From assembly GCA_016207515.1 (NCBI GenBank), contig JACQPN010000015.1:120500-184499 (forward strand): a DNA stretch of 64,000 bases. Reading direction: 5' to 3'. The position numbers and the translations under genes were made by a program. How positions within the stretch are numbered: position 1 is the stretch's first letter; every line of letters starts with the position of its first letter. Below the pieces are notes generated by a model. That model saw only the letters and a program-made list of their open reading frames with translations, did no database searches and was not told the DNA's origin. The DNA comes from Euryarchaeota archaeon. GTDB lineage: Archaea > Thermoplasmatota > SW-10-69-26 > JACQPN01. Shown here one piece after another: positions 1 to 6,282 of the stretch.

Positions 1-433
1 AACGGTTTGGAACGCCCACTACACCGGCACGATCGTAGGATGGCAGGCCACCGGATCGCTTTTCATATGATGGGGAGTGCGTCTTCGACGGGAGGAGCAC
101 GAGCCACTTGTACACTCCCTCCACGTCCATCGGTACACCCACCTCGTTCGTTATCCGCCGCGAAAGGCGCATCGCGTCGGCGCGAGTCACCCCTGGCTTG
201 TGCATGAAGACGCAATCGGTGAGCGTGTGGACGACGGTGTAGCCTTCGTCGTTCGCGATCTCGCGGCTACGGGTCATCCCCGCCCTGCCGAGGCACTGTA
301 TCGCCTGGTGCACCTCGGCGCAACCGAAGCGGGCGTTGCGGTAGCGGAAGTAGCCGAAGCAGACGACTCCGAGGGCCTTGTGCTCGGATTTCACGGCCTT
401 GGCCTTCTCGACGAGGTCGCGAGGGACGGTCAC
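1..433 (-). CDS. C-terminal half of a PolB2-like B-family DNA polymerase (runs off the left edge)
   Basis: The translated minus strand carries the second half of a B-family polymerase catalytic domain. It begins GTG at 433 (VTVPRDLVEKAK) and shows the motif B region (KALGVVCFGYFRYRNARFG) and the motif C region (HTLTDCVFM). Compared with the canonical KxxxNSxYG and YxDTDS, the NS pair is VV and the first aspartate of motif C is Leu, which is the pattern of the degenerate archaeal PolB2 group. The N-terminal half lies at 2321-3799; everything between motifs A and B is interrupted by toxin-antitoxin genes. The frame stays open upstream of 433 to a stop near 490. A copy of the CACTTTCAC motif lies 45 bases before this GTG, as it does before the operon's first gene, so the half may be an independent gene. 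The 3' end is outside the window. Confidence 0.75.
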   Translation of the reverse strand, partial: MTVPRDLVEKAKAVKSEHKALGVVCFGYFRYRNARFGCAEVHQAIQCLGRAGMTRSREIANDEGYTVVHTLTDCVFMHKPGVTRADAMRLSRRITNEVGVPMDVEGVYKWLVLLPSKTHSPSYEKRSGGLPSYDRAGVVGVPNR

Positions 434-478
434 GATAGATGGCAGTCGGCGTCCATCAAACCTTTTCGGGTGAGGCGG

Positions 479-487
479 GTGAAAGTG
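479..487 (-). promoter_or_regulatory. CACTTTCAC motif, copy 1 (upstream of the polymerase C-half)
   Basis: On the minus strand this reads CACTTTCAC followed by CCGCCTC. It matches the consensus CACTTTCACYCNCCYC shared with 4126-4134 and 4837-4845. It ends 45 bases before the GTG at 433, where a site just upstream of a TATA/BRE region of a leaderless promoter would fall. The function is inferred from position and recurrence only. Confidence 0.45.
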
Positions 488-558
488 TCAGGCATTTTCG
501 GTGACGGCCCAACGGCAACCATTATATGGTAACCTATGCACATACATATAGCGAGCAT

Positions 559-798
559 ATGGCAATCACCACAATCCAAATCGACGCCAAGACGCGCGAA
601 CGGCTGTCGCGCCTCAAGACCGGCCCACGCGAGACATATGACGAGATCCTCCAAAAATTCTTGAGCCTCATACCGGAGGGCGACGAGGAAGGCCATTACA
701 CCGACAGATTCCGCGCCGGTGTCCTTGAGTCCATGATGCAGGCAGCCGTAGGCGACGTGATCCCCCTCGGCGAGGCGAAGAAGCGTTTGGGCCTGTAG
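559..798 (+). CDS. RelB-like antitoxin
   Basis: A protein of about 79 residues starting MAITTIQIDAKTRERL. The beta strand followed by two amphipathic helices (ETYDEILQKFLSL) is typical of ribbon-helix-helix antitoxins. It should bind the toxin at 799-1050 and repress its own promoter. A TATA-like stretch (ATTATATGG, 519-527) lies about 32 bases upstream, which favours the ATG at 559 over one at 526. The stop abuts the toxin start, as in relBE pairs. The cassette sits between fragments of a DNA polymerase gene on the other strand, which marks it as an insertion. Confidence 0.75.
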   Translation: MAITTIQIDAKTRERLSRLKTGPRETYDEILQKFLSLIPEGDEEGHYTDRFRAGVLESMMQAAVGDVIPLGEAKKRLGL

Positions 799-1050
799 AT
801 GGCCTGGACCATCGTCCTCACGAAGAAGGCGTGGGGCGACCTCCAACGCCTCGACCGCGAGACCCAAAGGAGAATCGCGACCAAGCTGGAGTCCGTGGCT
901 TCCGACCCTGCTCGCTCGTTTCAGAAACTCGTAGATAGCCCCCAGTACCGGCTCCGTGTTGGCGATTATCGGATCCTAGCGTTACTGGATTTTGGAGCAG
1001 AACGGGTGACAGTGCTTGCCATCGGGCATCGGAAGTCGATCTACGGCTAA
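799..1050 (+). CDS. RelE/ParE-family toxin
   Basis: An 83-residue protein with the compact RelE fold pattern: W-x-I-V-L-T-K-K-A-W at the N-terminus, helices rich in Arg/Lys/Gln, then YRLRVGDYRILALLD and the C-terminal strand VLAIGHRKSIYG. The G-D-Y-R-I and H-R-x-x-x-Y elements are characteristic of RelE mRNA interferases. It follows the antitoxin directly. Its stop codon is only about 10 bases from the point where polymerase homology resumes on the opposite strand (AEREG), so the cassette boundary is sharp on this side. Confidence 0.8.
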   Translation: MAWTIVLTKKAWGDLQRLDRETQRRIATKLESVASDPARSFQKLVDSPQYRLRVGDYRILALLDFGAERVTVLAIGHRKSIYG

Positions 1051-1262
1051 TCTCGTTCTTCGATTCCTTCCCTCTCCGCCCTCCTCAACATCGCCTTCAC
1101 GTACCTCCTATGCCCCCACAACCGCCTCAGTATCTCCGCCTGGTGCCCGTAGTGGCGTCGGCACACGTGCATGCCGAGTTCCGCAGCGACCTTCGCCTGC
1201 GGTCGCTCTCGCAGAGGTTTCAGTTTGTGGTGTCGACGGAGAGGTCGTGGACTTGATCCAGG
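1048..1262 (-). pseudogene. Broken second copy of a PolB2 fingers/insert segment
   Basis: The minus strand encodes ELGMHVCRRHYGHQAEILRR and on to RAEREGIEERD. This is a diverged duplicate of the end of the 2321-3799 polymerase fragment (ELGMRVCKRHYGHQAEILRR to RAEREG). Similarity continues upstream through DLSVDTTN (against NLSSDTIN), but a TGA replaces the following Cys codon and a single-base deletion shifts the frame. The fragment therefore cannot be translated through. Differences from the other copy are mostly synonymous or conservative, so it probably came from a related polymerase gene and not from a recent local duplication. Confidence 0.7.
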
Positions 1263-1277
1263 CACCCCACATGGAAA

Positions 1278-1315
1278 CATTTATATGTTGCTAAAAGGCT
1301 ACAAATGTTGCCAAA
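1278..1315 (+). promoter_or_regulatory. Promoter and direct-repeat operator of the HTH-MNT/HEPN module
   Basis: A TATA-like TTTATATG (about 1279-1286) is followed by two copies of ATGTTGCYAAA at 1284-1294 and 1305-1315, 21 bases (two helical turns) apart. The second copy overlaps the first start codon. This is a plausible autoregulatory operator for the winged-helix domain of the downstream protein. Confidence 0.45.
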
Positions 1316-1949
1316 CAGCGACACAATGCGCTTCCACAAAGTCATCGAAGAGGTGATCGGAGGGCGCCTCCCGATCCGCGTCTTTCGCGTCCTCGTCACG
1401 TTTCCATCGAAGGAATTCACCGGCCGCGAACTTGCGCGCACGGCGGGAGCGGATGCCTCCAAGACGATCCAGTACCTCAACACGCTCCTGGATCATGGCC
1501 TGGTGGAGCGCCGCACCGTCGGCCACAGTCAACTCTGGAGACTACGCCAAGGTCACTACCTCGTCAAGAAGCTCGGCCCTGTGCTCGGTCTAGAAAGAGC
1601 GGCGATTGGGGATCTATACGCGCTGATATCGAAGAAGCTCCGCGCAATCGGCGTCGTTGAAACGGCCATTATCTTCGGCTCCGTAGCGCGTGGCGAGGAG
1701 CGGCCGGATAGCGATATAGACCTCTTCATACTCGTGGATGGCAAGTCGGAGAAGAATATGCTCATGCTCACTCTCGAGGAACTGGCGAAGGAGGTCGCCG
1801 ATTCTTTCGGCAACCCCCTCACGCCCGTCGTATATACACGACGCGAGCTTTCCCAAAAGCGCGACCTGCCCCTCGTGGCCTCGATCCGCCGCGAGGGGGT
1901 ATTGGTCCTGGGAGCAGGGCTTGAGAACGGAGAGACTGGACAAGGGTAA
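1305..1949 (+). CDS. Winged-helix / MNT nucleotidyltransferase fusion protein (antitoxin of an MNT-HEPN pair)
   Basis: A 214-residue protein. Residues about 15-85 form a winged helix (FTGRELARTAGADASKTIQ then a wing ending LWRLRQGHYL). Residues about 105-180 form a minimal nucleotidyltransferase with the motif GSVARGEERPDSDIDLFIL (GS...DxD metal-binding residues intact). MNT proteins pair with HEPN RNases and inactivate them by nucleotidylation, with the HTH giving autoregulation. The next gene encodes the HEPN partner and overlaps it by 29 bases. An alternative start is ATG 1326 (MRFHKV). The module is flanked on both sides by homologous PolB2 segments on the other strand. Confidence 0.75.
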   Translation: MLPNSDTMRFHKVIEEVIGGRLPIRVFRVLVTFPSKEFTGRELARTAGADASKTIQYLNTLLDHGLVERRTVGHSQLWRLRQGHYLVKKLGPVLGLERAAIGDLYALISKKLRAIGVVETAIIFGSVARGEERPDSDIDLFILVDGKSEKNMLMLTLEELAKEVADSFGNPLTPVVYTRRELSQKRDLPLVASIRREGVLVLGAGLENGETGQG

Positions 1950-2316
1950 GGCTCGCGTTTATCTCCGGAAGGCCCAAGACTTCGCGTCGGGCCTAAGGCG
2001 TTCGGCGGATCGCGAAGAATGGAATTCGGTCGGGCTTCTCTCGGTGCACCTCGTGATATCCACGGCGGACGCCCTGACGACTTTCTATCTTGGCGAGCGG
2101 TCCCGCTCCCAGGACCACGGGGACGCGGCCCAATTATTGCGGCGGATCCCCGTCACGGGCATAGAAGAACACGCGGACAAGGCCTTGGAGGTGATCCGCG
2201 TGAAGAACGTAGTTGAGTACGAGGCGAGAGAATTCGAGGAGACGGAGGCGACGGCCACGATGAAGAAGGCCCTGAGGTTTCACGAGTGGGGACGCCAACA
2301 GTTGGGGGAGCGGTGA
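1921..2316 (+). CDS. HEPN-domain protein (toxin partner of MNT)
   Basis: About 131 residues, almost entirely alpha-helical, with the HEPN pattern RVYLRKAQDFASGLRRS ... LLSVHLVISTADALTTFYLG ... HADKALEVIRVKNVVEY. HEPN proteins of this type are RNA-cleaving toxins. The R-x4-6-H catalytic signature is not clear here. The frame is open far upstream, but that part is out of frame with real homology. A TTG start at 1921, overlapping the MNT gene end, gives a normal-length protein and tight translational coupling. Polymerase homology on the minus strand begins about 60 bases after its stop. Confidence 0.65.
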   Translation: MRTERLDKGKARVYLRKAQDFASGLRRSADREEWNSVGLLSVHLVISTADALTTFYLGERSRSQDHGDAAQLLRRIPVTGIEEHADKALEVIRVKNVVEYEAREFEETEATATMKKALRFHEWGRQQLGER

Positions 2317-2320
2317 GCGG

Positions 2321-3799
2321 TCATGAAGGCCACAAAGGGGGTGCGTGAGCCTCGTCTGCGGTGGTTGATGGCACGACCCCCTCCCTCTCCGCCCTCTTCA
2401 ATATCGCCTTGACGTAACGCCTGTGCCCCCACAACCTCCTCAGTATCTCCGCCTGATGCCCGTAGTGCCGCTTGCACACGCGCATCCCTAGTTCCGGCAC
2501 GACGAACGCCTCCGGATCGTCTCTGCAGCAGTCACAGTTGATCGTGTCGCTTGAAAGGTTGTTCATGACGACGAGGCTCGGATAGTAGCCCGAGAAATCG
2601 CACGCGACGACGTCGCTGTAGACTCCCGGCTCCGGGTTCACTATCTGTCCGCCGCGATCCACTGCGCAAAGGGTCGCGGCGTCCTTCCAGTCTTCTGCGA
2701 GGTTGCGCTTCCACGGGAGAGCGACACCCCAGTCTGTCGCGAGGTCTATCTGCATCTGTTGAAGCGCGTAGCCTGCGCCGTTACGGTTCACGTCCTGCGC
2801 CCGGCGGTTGGCCACACGCGAGAGGTAGATTATCCCGTGGAGGTCCTTCCGGTCGTCCTCCGAGTCCAAGGTCTTTTTCGAAAGATCGACGTGCCAACGG
2901 CCGCGTAGATAGTACGCGTTCGTCTTGAAGAGCCAGCGTCCGTACGTGTGGATGCTCTTCGACTCCTGGTCGGGCCTGTCGGGAAGCGGATCCTCGTCGC
3001 GGCCCAACCGCACTTCGCGCTCCAAGTCGAGCTTACGTATCCGGCGCAAGAGATACGGGATGTCCCACCGGTCGCCGTGGCGCGTTATCAACACGTCGGG
3101 ATCGAGCGTACGTATGCGTGCGTTCAATTCCCGGAGCACGCCGCGTTCTGCAGCCTCGTCGCCGGGCTTTGCGCACTTGAGTTCCTCGTCGCCGAACCTC
3201 ACCGACTCCAAGGCGTCCTCGAAGGAGTGGACGTGCCCTCCTTTCACGGTCTTCACTTCAAGCCGCACCGTCTTTAGGCCCGGGTCCGGATAATCGAACG
3301 TCCATCGGTCCTCGCCGTCGTAAAGTCCGAGGCCATGCTCAAGCGCACTCGACGAACGCGCGTCACTGCCACGCTCCATGAGCCGGTCGGGGTCCAGCCT
3401 GCACATGGAGAAGAGCCCTTGCGAGTGCATCCATCTGCTCTCGGCCTGGTGGTCCACGTCGAAGAACAGGAACCCCTTCGTGTGGGTCTCCTTCCGAAGC
3501 CTCGTCGCTATGGAGAACGTGTCCTGGAACCGCCGTGGCCTCACGCGTAGGACAGGTTCCTTGGGGCCTCGTAGCCAGAGCGCCGTCTCGTCGCGCCGCA
3601 TCGACTCGACCCGTTCGTCCAGCTTCAGGACGTCTTCGGCCGTTTCGAGCGGCTCCGCCTCGGCGCGGACAGCGAACTCAGGCTGGTACCGTACGAGCCT
3701 CTTCAAGGTCTTCGAGCCGTGTTTGACCCAGATGACCAAGCTCGAGAGCCGTGGGTGTGGGTATGCGTCGAACAACCAGGCCGGCTTCGGCGAGTGCAT
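2321..3799 (-). CDS. N-terminal half of a PolB2-like B-family DNA polymerase
   Basis: 492 residues. An N-terminal region is followed by a 3'-5' exonuclease-like domain (FFDVDHQ near residue 114 at the Exo I position, HGDRWDIPYL near 241 at Exo II) and then the palm with motif A (DFSGYYPSL, about 401-409, Asp retained). After motif A comes a Cys-rich stretch (NCDCC ... VCKRH). Homology ends at RAEREG, and the last about 18 residues (VVPSTTADEAH...) read into sequence next to the HEPN gene. Motifs B and C are missing and reside at 1-433. The start ATG 3799 overlaps the upstream gene by 121 bases in another frame. Archaeal PolB2 proteins are thought to act in error-prone damage tolerance. Whether the two halves assemble or the gene is dead cannot be decided from sequence. 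Confidence 0.8.
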   Translation of the reverse strand: MHSPKPAWLFDAYPHPRLSSLVIWVKHGSKTLKRLVRYQPEFAVRAEAEPLETAEDVLKLDERVESMRRDETALWLRGPKEPVLRVRPRRFQDTFSIATRLRKETHTKGFLFFDVDHQAESRWMHSQGLFSMCRLDPDRLMERGSDARSSSALEHGLGLYDGEDRWTFDYPDPGLKTVRLEVKTVKGGHVHSFEDALESVRFGDEELKCAKPGDEAAERGVLRELNARIRTLDPDVLITRHGDRWDIPYLLRRIRKLDLEREVRLGRDEDPLPDRPDQESKSIHTYGRWLFKTNAYYLRGRWHVDLSKKTLDSEDDRKDLHGIIYLSRVANRRAQDVNRNGAGYALQQMQIDLATDWGVALPWKRNLAEDWKDAATLCAVDRGGQIVNPEPGVYSDVVACDFSGYYPSLVVMNNLSSDTINCDCCRDDPEAFVVPELGMRVCKRHYGHQAEILRRLWGHRRYVKAILKRAEREGVVPSTTADEAHAPPLWPS

Positions 3800-4070
3800 G
3801 ACAGGCCTCCTCCAGTTGCATCTTCATCACTGCGATCTCCGCTCTCGTCTCGTCGAGTTCCCGCATGCCTTCAAGGAGCATCGAGAGCATCACTGGGCGC
3901 TCGAAGTCGAGGTGCGGTCGGCGGTTTATCGCGTTCGAATGACGTCGTGCGCGTACCACGAGTTCGTCGAACCATCTTTGCTCCCTCGGATGCAGCTCCG
4001 AGCGGAACGCGTCATAGCGGGCCTCGAACGTGTCGAGAGCCATCGTCGTCGTGGGGGTCGATTGGCCCAT
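3678..4070 (-). CDS. Small helical protein of the PolB2 operon
   Basis: 130 residues, no family recognised. It is predicted mostly alpha-helical with a coiled-coil-like stretch near residues 65-95 (MLSMLLEGMRELDETRAEIA). It lies between a RecA-like ATPase and the polymerase, all on the minus strand, and its 3' end overlaps the polymerase start by 121 bases. TATA-like GGTATAGCC (about 4100-4108) is about 30-37 bases before ATG 4070, supporting that start; ATG 4040 (MALDTF) is an alternative. A CACTTTCAC motif lies 55 bases upstream. Three-gene damage-inducible operons with PolB2 are known in Sulfolobales, so a role as an accessory factor is plausible but inferred. Confidence 0.55.
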   Translation of the reverse strand: MGQSTPTTTMALDTFEARYDAFRSELHPREQRWFDELVVRARRHSNAINRRPHLDFERPVMLSMLLEGMRELDETRAEIAVMKMQLEEACHALAEAGLVVRRIPTPTALELGHLGQTRLEDLEEARTVPA

Positions 4071-4125
4071 GTTCTCACGATATACTCCTGTTGAACGGGG
4101 CTATACCCTTCTTGGACGGGGGGGA

Positions 4126-4134
4126 GTGAAAGTG
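4126..4134 (-). promoter_or_regulatory. CACTTTCAC motif, copy 2 (upstream of the small helical protein)
   Basis: Minus-strand CACTTTCAC followed by TCCCCCC, matching the consensus of the other two copies. It lies 55 bases before ATG 4070, ten bases (about one helical turn) further than the 45-base spacing of the other copies. Confidence 0.45.
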
Positions 4135-4173
4135 GGACAAAACATTGATATGACGTGGCAGAGGATCGTGCTT

Positions 4174-4791
4174 TCACCATCCATTGCCGAGAAGATCCAT
4201 CTGCCGCGACGAACCCGATTCGCCGGCATCGCCCGGAATCGGGACGACGTTCTCCCCTGCGCTTCTCTTTCCAAGGGTCCAACGCCTCTCGACGCCCTCA
4301 TCGACAAGTGTAGCAAGCGCAGGGTGCGTGAGCCGCAAACGCGCCATGTCGACCCCGATGAGGATCGGGACCCTGTGCTTCGTGGCGAGCCCACGCAGAT
4401 GTGCGAGGCTGTACTTCACGTAATCCTCCTGTTCCCAATCCTTCAATTCGTCGGTCGAGAACAGCCTGTCGTATGGAAGCGCGAGCACGAGTGAGGTCTT
4501 CGTCGTCTCAAGTCTCGCTCCCAATTGCTTCGTGAGCACGGTGTCCCATTGGAAAGGCGTCATGCACCGCTTCACGAGCACGCGCCCGGCTCCGTCGTCG
4601 GCCGAGTGGCCTCGAACGAGGTTCAATTCGGCGAAGTTGTACGGATTGAAGCCGTGGTCGCCGTCGCACCAGAGGACCTGGCCATCCATGTTGTGGACTG
4701 TGTGATGGGCGAGTTCCTGCGCAACTTGACGCACATGACACGTCGGCCCGTCAAGAAGTACCAGTCCATCGACGAAGAAGCGGGACCACAC
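4174..4791 (-). CDS. RecA/RadA-superfamily ATPase-like protein, Walker A degenerate
   Basis: 205 residues starting GTG. The pattern is that of a RecA-fold core: LVLLDGPTCHVRQVAQELAHH at the P-loop position, without the GKT/S triad; QVLWCDGDHGFNPYNFAEL as the following strand and loop; and VPILIGVDMARLRL near the end. The missing Walker A lysine suggests it does not hydrolyse ATP in the usual way. It is the first gene of the minus-strand PolB2 operon. In bacteria a RecA-like protein (ImuA) works with a degenerate polymerase (ImuB) in the mutasome; a similar partnership here is inference. The in-frame upstream TGA limits the start to about 4791. Confidence 0.6.
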   Translation of the reverse strand: MWSRFFVDGLVLLDGPTCHVRQVAQELAHHTVHNMDGQVLWCDGDHGFNPYNFAELNLVRGHSADDGAGRVLVKRCMTPFQWDTVLTKQLGARLETTKTSLVLALPYDRLFSTDELKDWEQEDYVKYSLAHLRGLATKHRVPILIGVDMARLRLTHPALATLVDEGVERRWTLGKRSAGENVVPIPGDAGESGSSRQMDLLGNGW

Positions 4792-4836
4792 GGTCGAGTC
4801 TTGGCTTCCATGGGGAAGTCAGAGACGATGGGGTGG

Positions 4837-4845
4837 GTGAAAGTG
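4837..4845 (-). promoter_or_regulatory. CACTTTCAC motif, copy 3 (upstream of the RecA-like gene)
   Basis: Minus-strand CACTTTCAC followed by CCACCCC, 45 bases before GTG 4791. It has the same sequence, orientation and spacing as copy 1. The embedded ACTTTC fits the ANTTTC hexamer described in promoters of DNA-damage genes of Sulfolobus; that similarity is short and may be chance. Confidence 0.45.
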
Positions 4846-4862
4846 TGCATGGTCAAAAGTCG

Positions 4863-6233
4863 TCATCTTGGTGGCGGTCTTCCGTCACTCGCGGGAATCG
4901 TGACGATGAAGGCGGAGCCCCGTCCTCTTCCCTCACTTTCGACGCTCACGCGGCCACCGTGCGCCTCCGCTATCCCTTTGCAGATGAAAAGCCCCAGGCC
5001 CGTCCCGCGCTCCGGGATCTCTCCCCTGTCATGGACCTGGCTGAAGGGCTTGAACAAGCGGGCGATCTCATCCGGCGTCAATCCGCGCCCGGAATCGCGC
5101 ACCTTCACCGAGACCGTCCCTTCCATGGATTCCAAAGTCAGGGTGACGTTTCCGCCCCGCGGCGTGAACTTGAGGGCGTTCGTCACAAGATTGTAAATCA
5201 TCTGCGTCACGCGTCCCGGGTCGGCGACCACGCGCGCCTCGACGCCATCCTGCATCTCCAATCTCACGCCGCGCTTTTGCGCCTCGGGAGCGTACGCCTC
5301 CACCGCGCCCCGAAGAAGTGCTTTCATCTCGACGTCTTGAAGCTGGAGCCCGAGCCGTCCCCTCTCCATGAGCGACAGGTCCTTCAGATCGGCGACCAGC
5401 CGCTCCACCTGAGCGAGGTTTCTTCGCAGGATATCGAGGGTCTTGGCGGTGACGGGTCTGTCGGGGCCCGCGAGCGCCAGTTGGATCTTCATCGGCGTTA
5501 TCGGCGAGCCGAGGTCGTGGACGATGTTGTTGATCATCTGCCTTTGTTGTTCCTCTTTTTCACGAAGCTTGCGCTTGTCGCCTTCGAGCTCCGTTTTCAC
5601 GGTTTCCAATTCCCGGATGTCGCTTTCCCGGGTCCTCGCCGCCGCCGTCATCAAGGCGGCCATGACGACCACGAAGAACAAGAGCGTCACAAACATCGTT
5701 GAATCGGCGGCGGCCGGAGAGCGCCAAGGGACCACGAACAGGATGGCGAAGATGTTCGCGAGGCCGAACACCACGGTCGCTCGCGATCCGATGATGATGC
5801 CACTCATGAAGATGGGGAGAATAAGGTAGTAGAGGGTCGTGTCTGCCGGATCCTCGTCCACGCCGGCGTACCAGAGAGTCCAGATCGAAACCGTCGTGAT
5901 CACGATCGCCGCGTAGGCTGCGTATTGGTAACCGTGCTTGCGAGAAATCGGGTAAAGGGCGCCAAGAAGCACCACGGTCGCAAAGGAAACGGCGAGTTGG
6001 ACCGCGCTCTCGTAGGAATCATGGGTCGGATACACGACCATAAGGCTGAGCGATGCGGCTCCAAGCGGGATGAGCATGATTATGAAAAGTGAGGTGAGGC
6101 GCGCCCTGCGCCTCGCGTCGAGGCCCTCCACCGTGTCATCGGGCTCGATCCATGCCGCGTTTAGGCCCGGCTCTGCCCGCCGAACATTCGCGGTCGTCGG
6201 ATCTTCGGAGCTTTCCGGCGATTCCTCGACCAC
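4863..6233 (-). CDS. Membrane-bound sensor histidine kinase
   Basis: 456 residues. About six hydrophobic segments lie between residues 46 and 197, followed by a coiled-coil linker (RELETVKTELEGDKRKLREK). The HisKA domain has the phosphoacceptor in NNIVHDLGSP (His about 239). The HATPase domain has an N box (YNLVTNALKFTPRGG), G1 (VRDSGRGL) and G2 (ERGTGLGLFICKGIAEAHGG). There is no recognisable extracellular sensor domain; the sensing part is the transmembrane bundle itself. No response regulator gene is adjacent, so the partner is unknown. It is separated by 71 bases from the PolB2 operon downstream on the same strand and is probably transcribed independently. Confidence 0.9.
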   Translation of the reverse strand: MVEESPESSEDPTTANVRRAEPGLNAAWIEPDDTVEGLDARRRARLTSLFIIMLIPLGAASLSLMVVYPTHDSYESAVQLAVSFATVVLLGALYPISRKHGYQYAAYAAIVITTVSIWTLWYAGVDEDPADTTLYYLILPIFMSGIIIGSRATVVFGLANIFAILFVVPWRSPAAADSTMFVTLLFFVVVMAALMTAAARTRESDIRELETVKTELEGDKRKLREKEEQQRQMINNIVHDLGSPITPMKIQLALAGPDRPVTAKTLDILRRNLAQVERLVADLKDLSLMERGRLGLQLQDVEMKALLRGAVEAYAPEAQKRGVRLEMQDGVEARVVADPGRVTQMIYNLVTNALKFTPRGGNVTLTLESMEGTVSVKVRDSGRGLTPDEIARLFKPFSQVHDRGEIPERGTGLGLFICKGIAEAHGGRVSVESEGRGRGSAFIVTIPASDGRPPPR

Positions 6234-6282
6234 GTCCCAGGACCGCGGTCCTTTGGCATCAACGTTGGCATCCCGCCGTTCA

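Noticed and set aside
77..532. Plus-strand open frame of 151 codons at the left edge
   Set aside because: It is the antisense of the polymerase C-half, whose minus-strand translation shows clear motifs B and C.
430..867. Minus-strand 145-codon frame across the RelBE genes
   Set aside because: It is antisense to both toxin-antitoxin genes, with no recognisable domain; GC-rich DNA keeps such frames open.
1048..2510. Simple target-site duplication flanking the HTH-MNT/HEPN module
   Set aside because: The flanking copies are about 120 bases and diverged by many synonymous changes plus a frameshift, unlike the short identical duplications made by transposition.
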